From Nocardioides silvaticus (lineage in GTDB: Bacteria; Actinomycetota; Actinomycetes; Propionibacteriales; Nocardioidaceae): a stretch of 64,000 nt of DNA. The DNA lies in NCBI RefSeq assembly GCF_003160695.1, contig NZ_QGDD01000005.1, forward strand, positions 270,655 to 334,654. The letters run 5' to 3'. The notes beneath the pieces are model-generated. The model had not been told where the DNA came from and did not search any database. It saw only the letters and a list, made by a program, of their open reading frames with translations. Shown here one piece after another: positions 63,226 to 64,000 of this stretch (position 1 is the stretch's first letter; each line of letters begins with the position of its first letter). A program made the translations under genes and the position numbers.

Positions 63226-63393
63226 ATGACCGACATCGCCTCTGCATGGGTTCCGCCCACCGAGTGCGATCAGTGTCCGCATCCGATCTCCGAGCACACC
63301 CTGTGGCCACCGGATTCGACCGGCGATGGCTGGATGCACTGCCAAGCAACCGGTTGCGACCGGTGCTGGCACGACTGGCCGAGGCTGACCTAA
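63226..63393 (+). CDS. Small Cys-rich, probably zinc-binding protein
   Basis: The 55-residue protein has two Cys pairs, CDQC (14-17) and CQATGCDRC (39-47), together with several His and Trp residues (HTLW, WMHC, RCWHDW). The spacing suggests one or two zinc sites. TAGCGT (63214-63219) ends 6 nt before the ATG, consistent with a leaderless mRNA. It lies between the atypical secreted-protein gene and the minisatellite. No function can be assigned. Confidence 0.55.
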   Translation: MTDIASAWVPPTECDQCPHPISEHTLWPPDSTGDGWMHCQATGCDRCWHDWPRLT

Positions 63394-63400
63394 GCGCCCG

Positions 63401-63869
63401 CTAATGCCGCACGGCGTGCTCGCGGAGCAGCACGCTAATGCCGCACGGCGTGCTCGCGGAGCAGCACGCTAATGCCGCACGGCGTGCTCGCGGAGCAGCA
63501 CGCTAATGCCGCACGGCGTGCTCGCGGAGCAGCACGCTAATGCCGCACGGCGTGCTCGCGGAGCAGCACGCTAATGCCGCACGGTCGGAGCAGCACGCTA
63601 ATGCCGCACGGCGTGCTCGCGGAGCAGCACGCTAATGCCGCACGGCGTGCTCGCGGAGCAGCACGCTAATGCCGCACGGCGTGCTCGCGGAGCAGCACGC
63701 TAATGCCGCACGGTGTGCTCGCGGAGCAGCACGCTAATGCCGCACGGTGTGCTCGCGGAGCAGCACGCTAATGCCGCACGGTGTGCTCGCGGAGCAGCAC
63801 GCTAATGCCGCACGGCGTGCTCGCGGAGCAGCACGCTAATGCCGCACGGCGTGCTCGCGGAGCAGCACG
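63401..63869 (+). repeat. 34-bp minisatellite, 14 units
   Basis: Head-to-tail units without spacers start at 63401, 63435, 63469, 63503, 63537, 63571, 63598, 63632, 63666, 63700, 63734, 63768, 63802 and 63836, with a partial unit at 63870. The unit runs CTAATGCCGCACGG, then CGTGCTCGCGGAGCAGCACG. The sixth unit lacks 7 bp. Units 10-12 have T for C in CACGG(C/T)GTG. Each unit can form the hairpin CGTGCT / AGCACG. No gene lies in 63394-63888. Confidence 0.95.
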
Positions 63870-63888
63870 CTAATGGCGCCCCTCTGTG

Positions 63889-64000
63889 TCAAGACGCGGC
63901 TGGAAGAACTGGCTTAGGCTCGGGTCTGGCGGGTCCGGGAAGTGGCTTGTCCGAAGAGCCGGTATGGGGTTGTGAGCCGGTCGCGCTGGATTCAGAGTCG
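63889..64000 (-). CDS. C-terminal end of an ORF leaving the window (possible mobile-element gene)
   Basis: The last 36 codons of a minus-strand frame end at TGA (63891-63889) with SDKPLPGPARPEPKPVLPAA near the end. Codons such as TCT, GAA, CAA, CAT, CTT and AGA are unlike the resident genes, and a minisatellite ends 20 bp away. A transposase or other transferred gene is possible. The visible part is too short to identify, and it could also be a non-coding open frame. Confidence 0.3.
   Translation of the reverse strand, partial: DSESSATGSQPHTGSSDKPLPGPARPEPKPVLPAAS

Noticed and set aside
63401..63869. Possible CRISPR array
   Set aside because: The units follow each other without unique spacers and there are no cas genes in the window, so it is a minisatellite.

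Overview
This 64 kb window is a stretch of high-GC actinobacterial chromosome. The likely family is Nocardioidaceae (Nocardioides-like). That is an inference from gene content, strong GC bias at third codon positions, frequent GTG/TTG starts, several apparently leaderless genes, and a dispersed GTCTCGACAGGCTCGACC-type repeat. No rRNA, tRNA or CRISPR array was seen.

Region 1 (1-11.6 kb) is a catabolic and uptake operon. A GabR/MocR-type regulator diverges from a beta-ureidopropionase-like amidohydrolase, a dihydropyrimidinase, an F420-type LLM oxidoreductase, an SsuABC-like transporter, a class III aminotransferase and methylmalonate-semialdehyde dehydrogenase. Together these cover uptake and the lower reductive pyrimidine pathway, from dihydropyrimidine through the N-carbamoyl-beta-amino acid and beta-amino acid to acyl-CoA. 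Region 2 (12.6-22.7 kb) is a TetR-controlled, translationally coupled acyl-CoA operon: a TIGR03084-type protein, an AtuA-family protein, two acyl-CoA dehydrogenases, an SRPBCC protein and both acyl-CoA carboxylase subunits.

Region 3 (22.8-33 kb) is mixed: an NAD-dependent epimerase, a PPOX-type protein, a receiver-less LuxR-type HTH protein divergent from a BTAD/NB-ARC regulator, a divergent acyl-CoA dehydrogenase/TetR pair, a YihY-type membrane protein and a Tat-exported cholesterol oxidase. Region 4 (32.7-42.7 kb, minus strand) is a consolidated SigK-type locus. It holds a molybdopterin oxidoreductase, an MPT70/MPT83-like fasciclin lipoprotein, SigK, RskA, a fused FAD-oxidoreductase/DUF1365 protein, two cyclopropane-synthase-like methyltransferases and a DUF1295 protein. 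Two CCATCC-N15-(C/A)CGAA(C/T) promoters lie in front of the first two genes.

Region 5 (42.7-54.5 kb) holds an enoyl-CoA hydratase, a DHA2 exporter with its TetR and two operators, a HelD-like RNA polymerase recycling factor, a second receiver-less LuxR protein, and a module of ECF sigma factor, carboxypeptidase-regulatory-like protein, intracellular subtilase and TPR-CHAT (caspase-like) protease. Region 6 (54.1-64 kb) holds a YbdK/EgtA-type ligase, a large secreted beta-propeller/PA14 protein, an orphan PhzE-like fusion next to pabA and pabB, and an accessory right end. That end has less biased codon use, a 55-residue Cys-rich protein, a 34-bp minisatellite and the C-terminus of an ORF that leaves the window.

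A dispersed palindromic repeat runs through the whole window. It sits in frame inside five protein genes, where it is read as VSTGSTTG, and in one gene it has expanded into five 18-bp units. A longer repeat supplies the stop codon of another gene.
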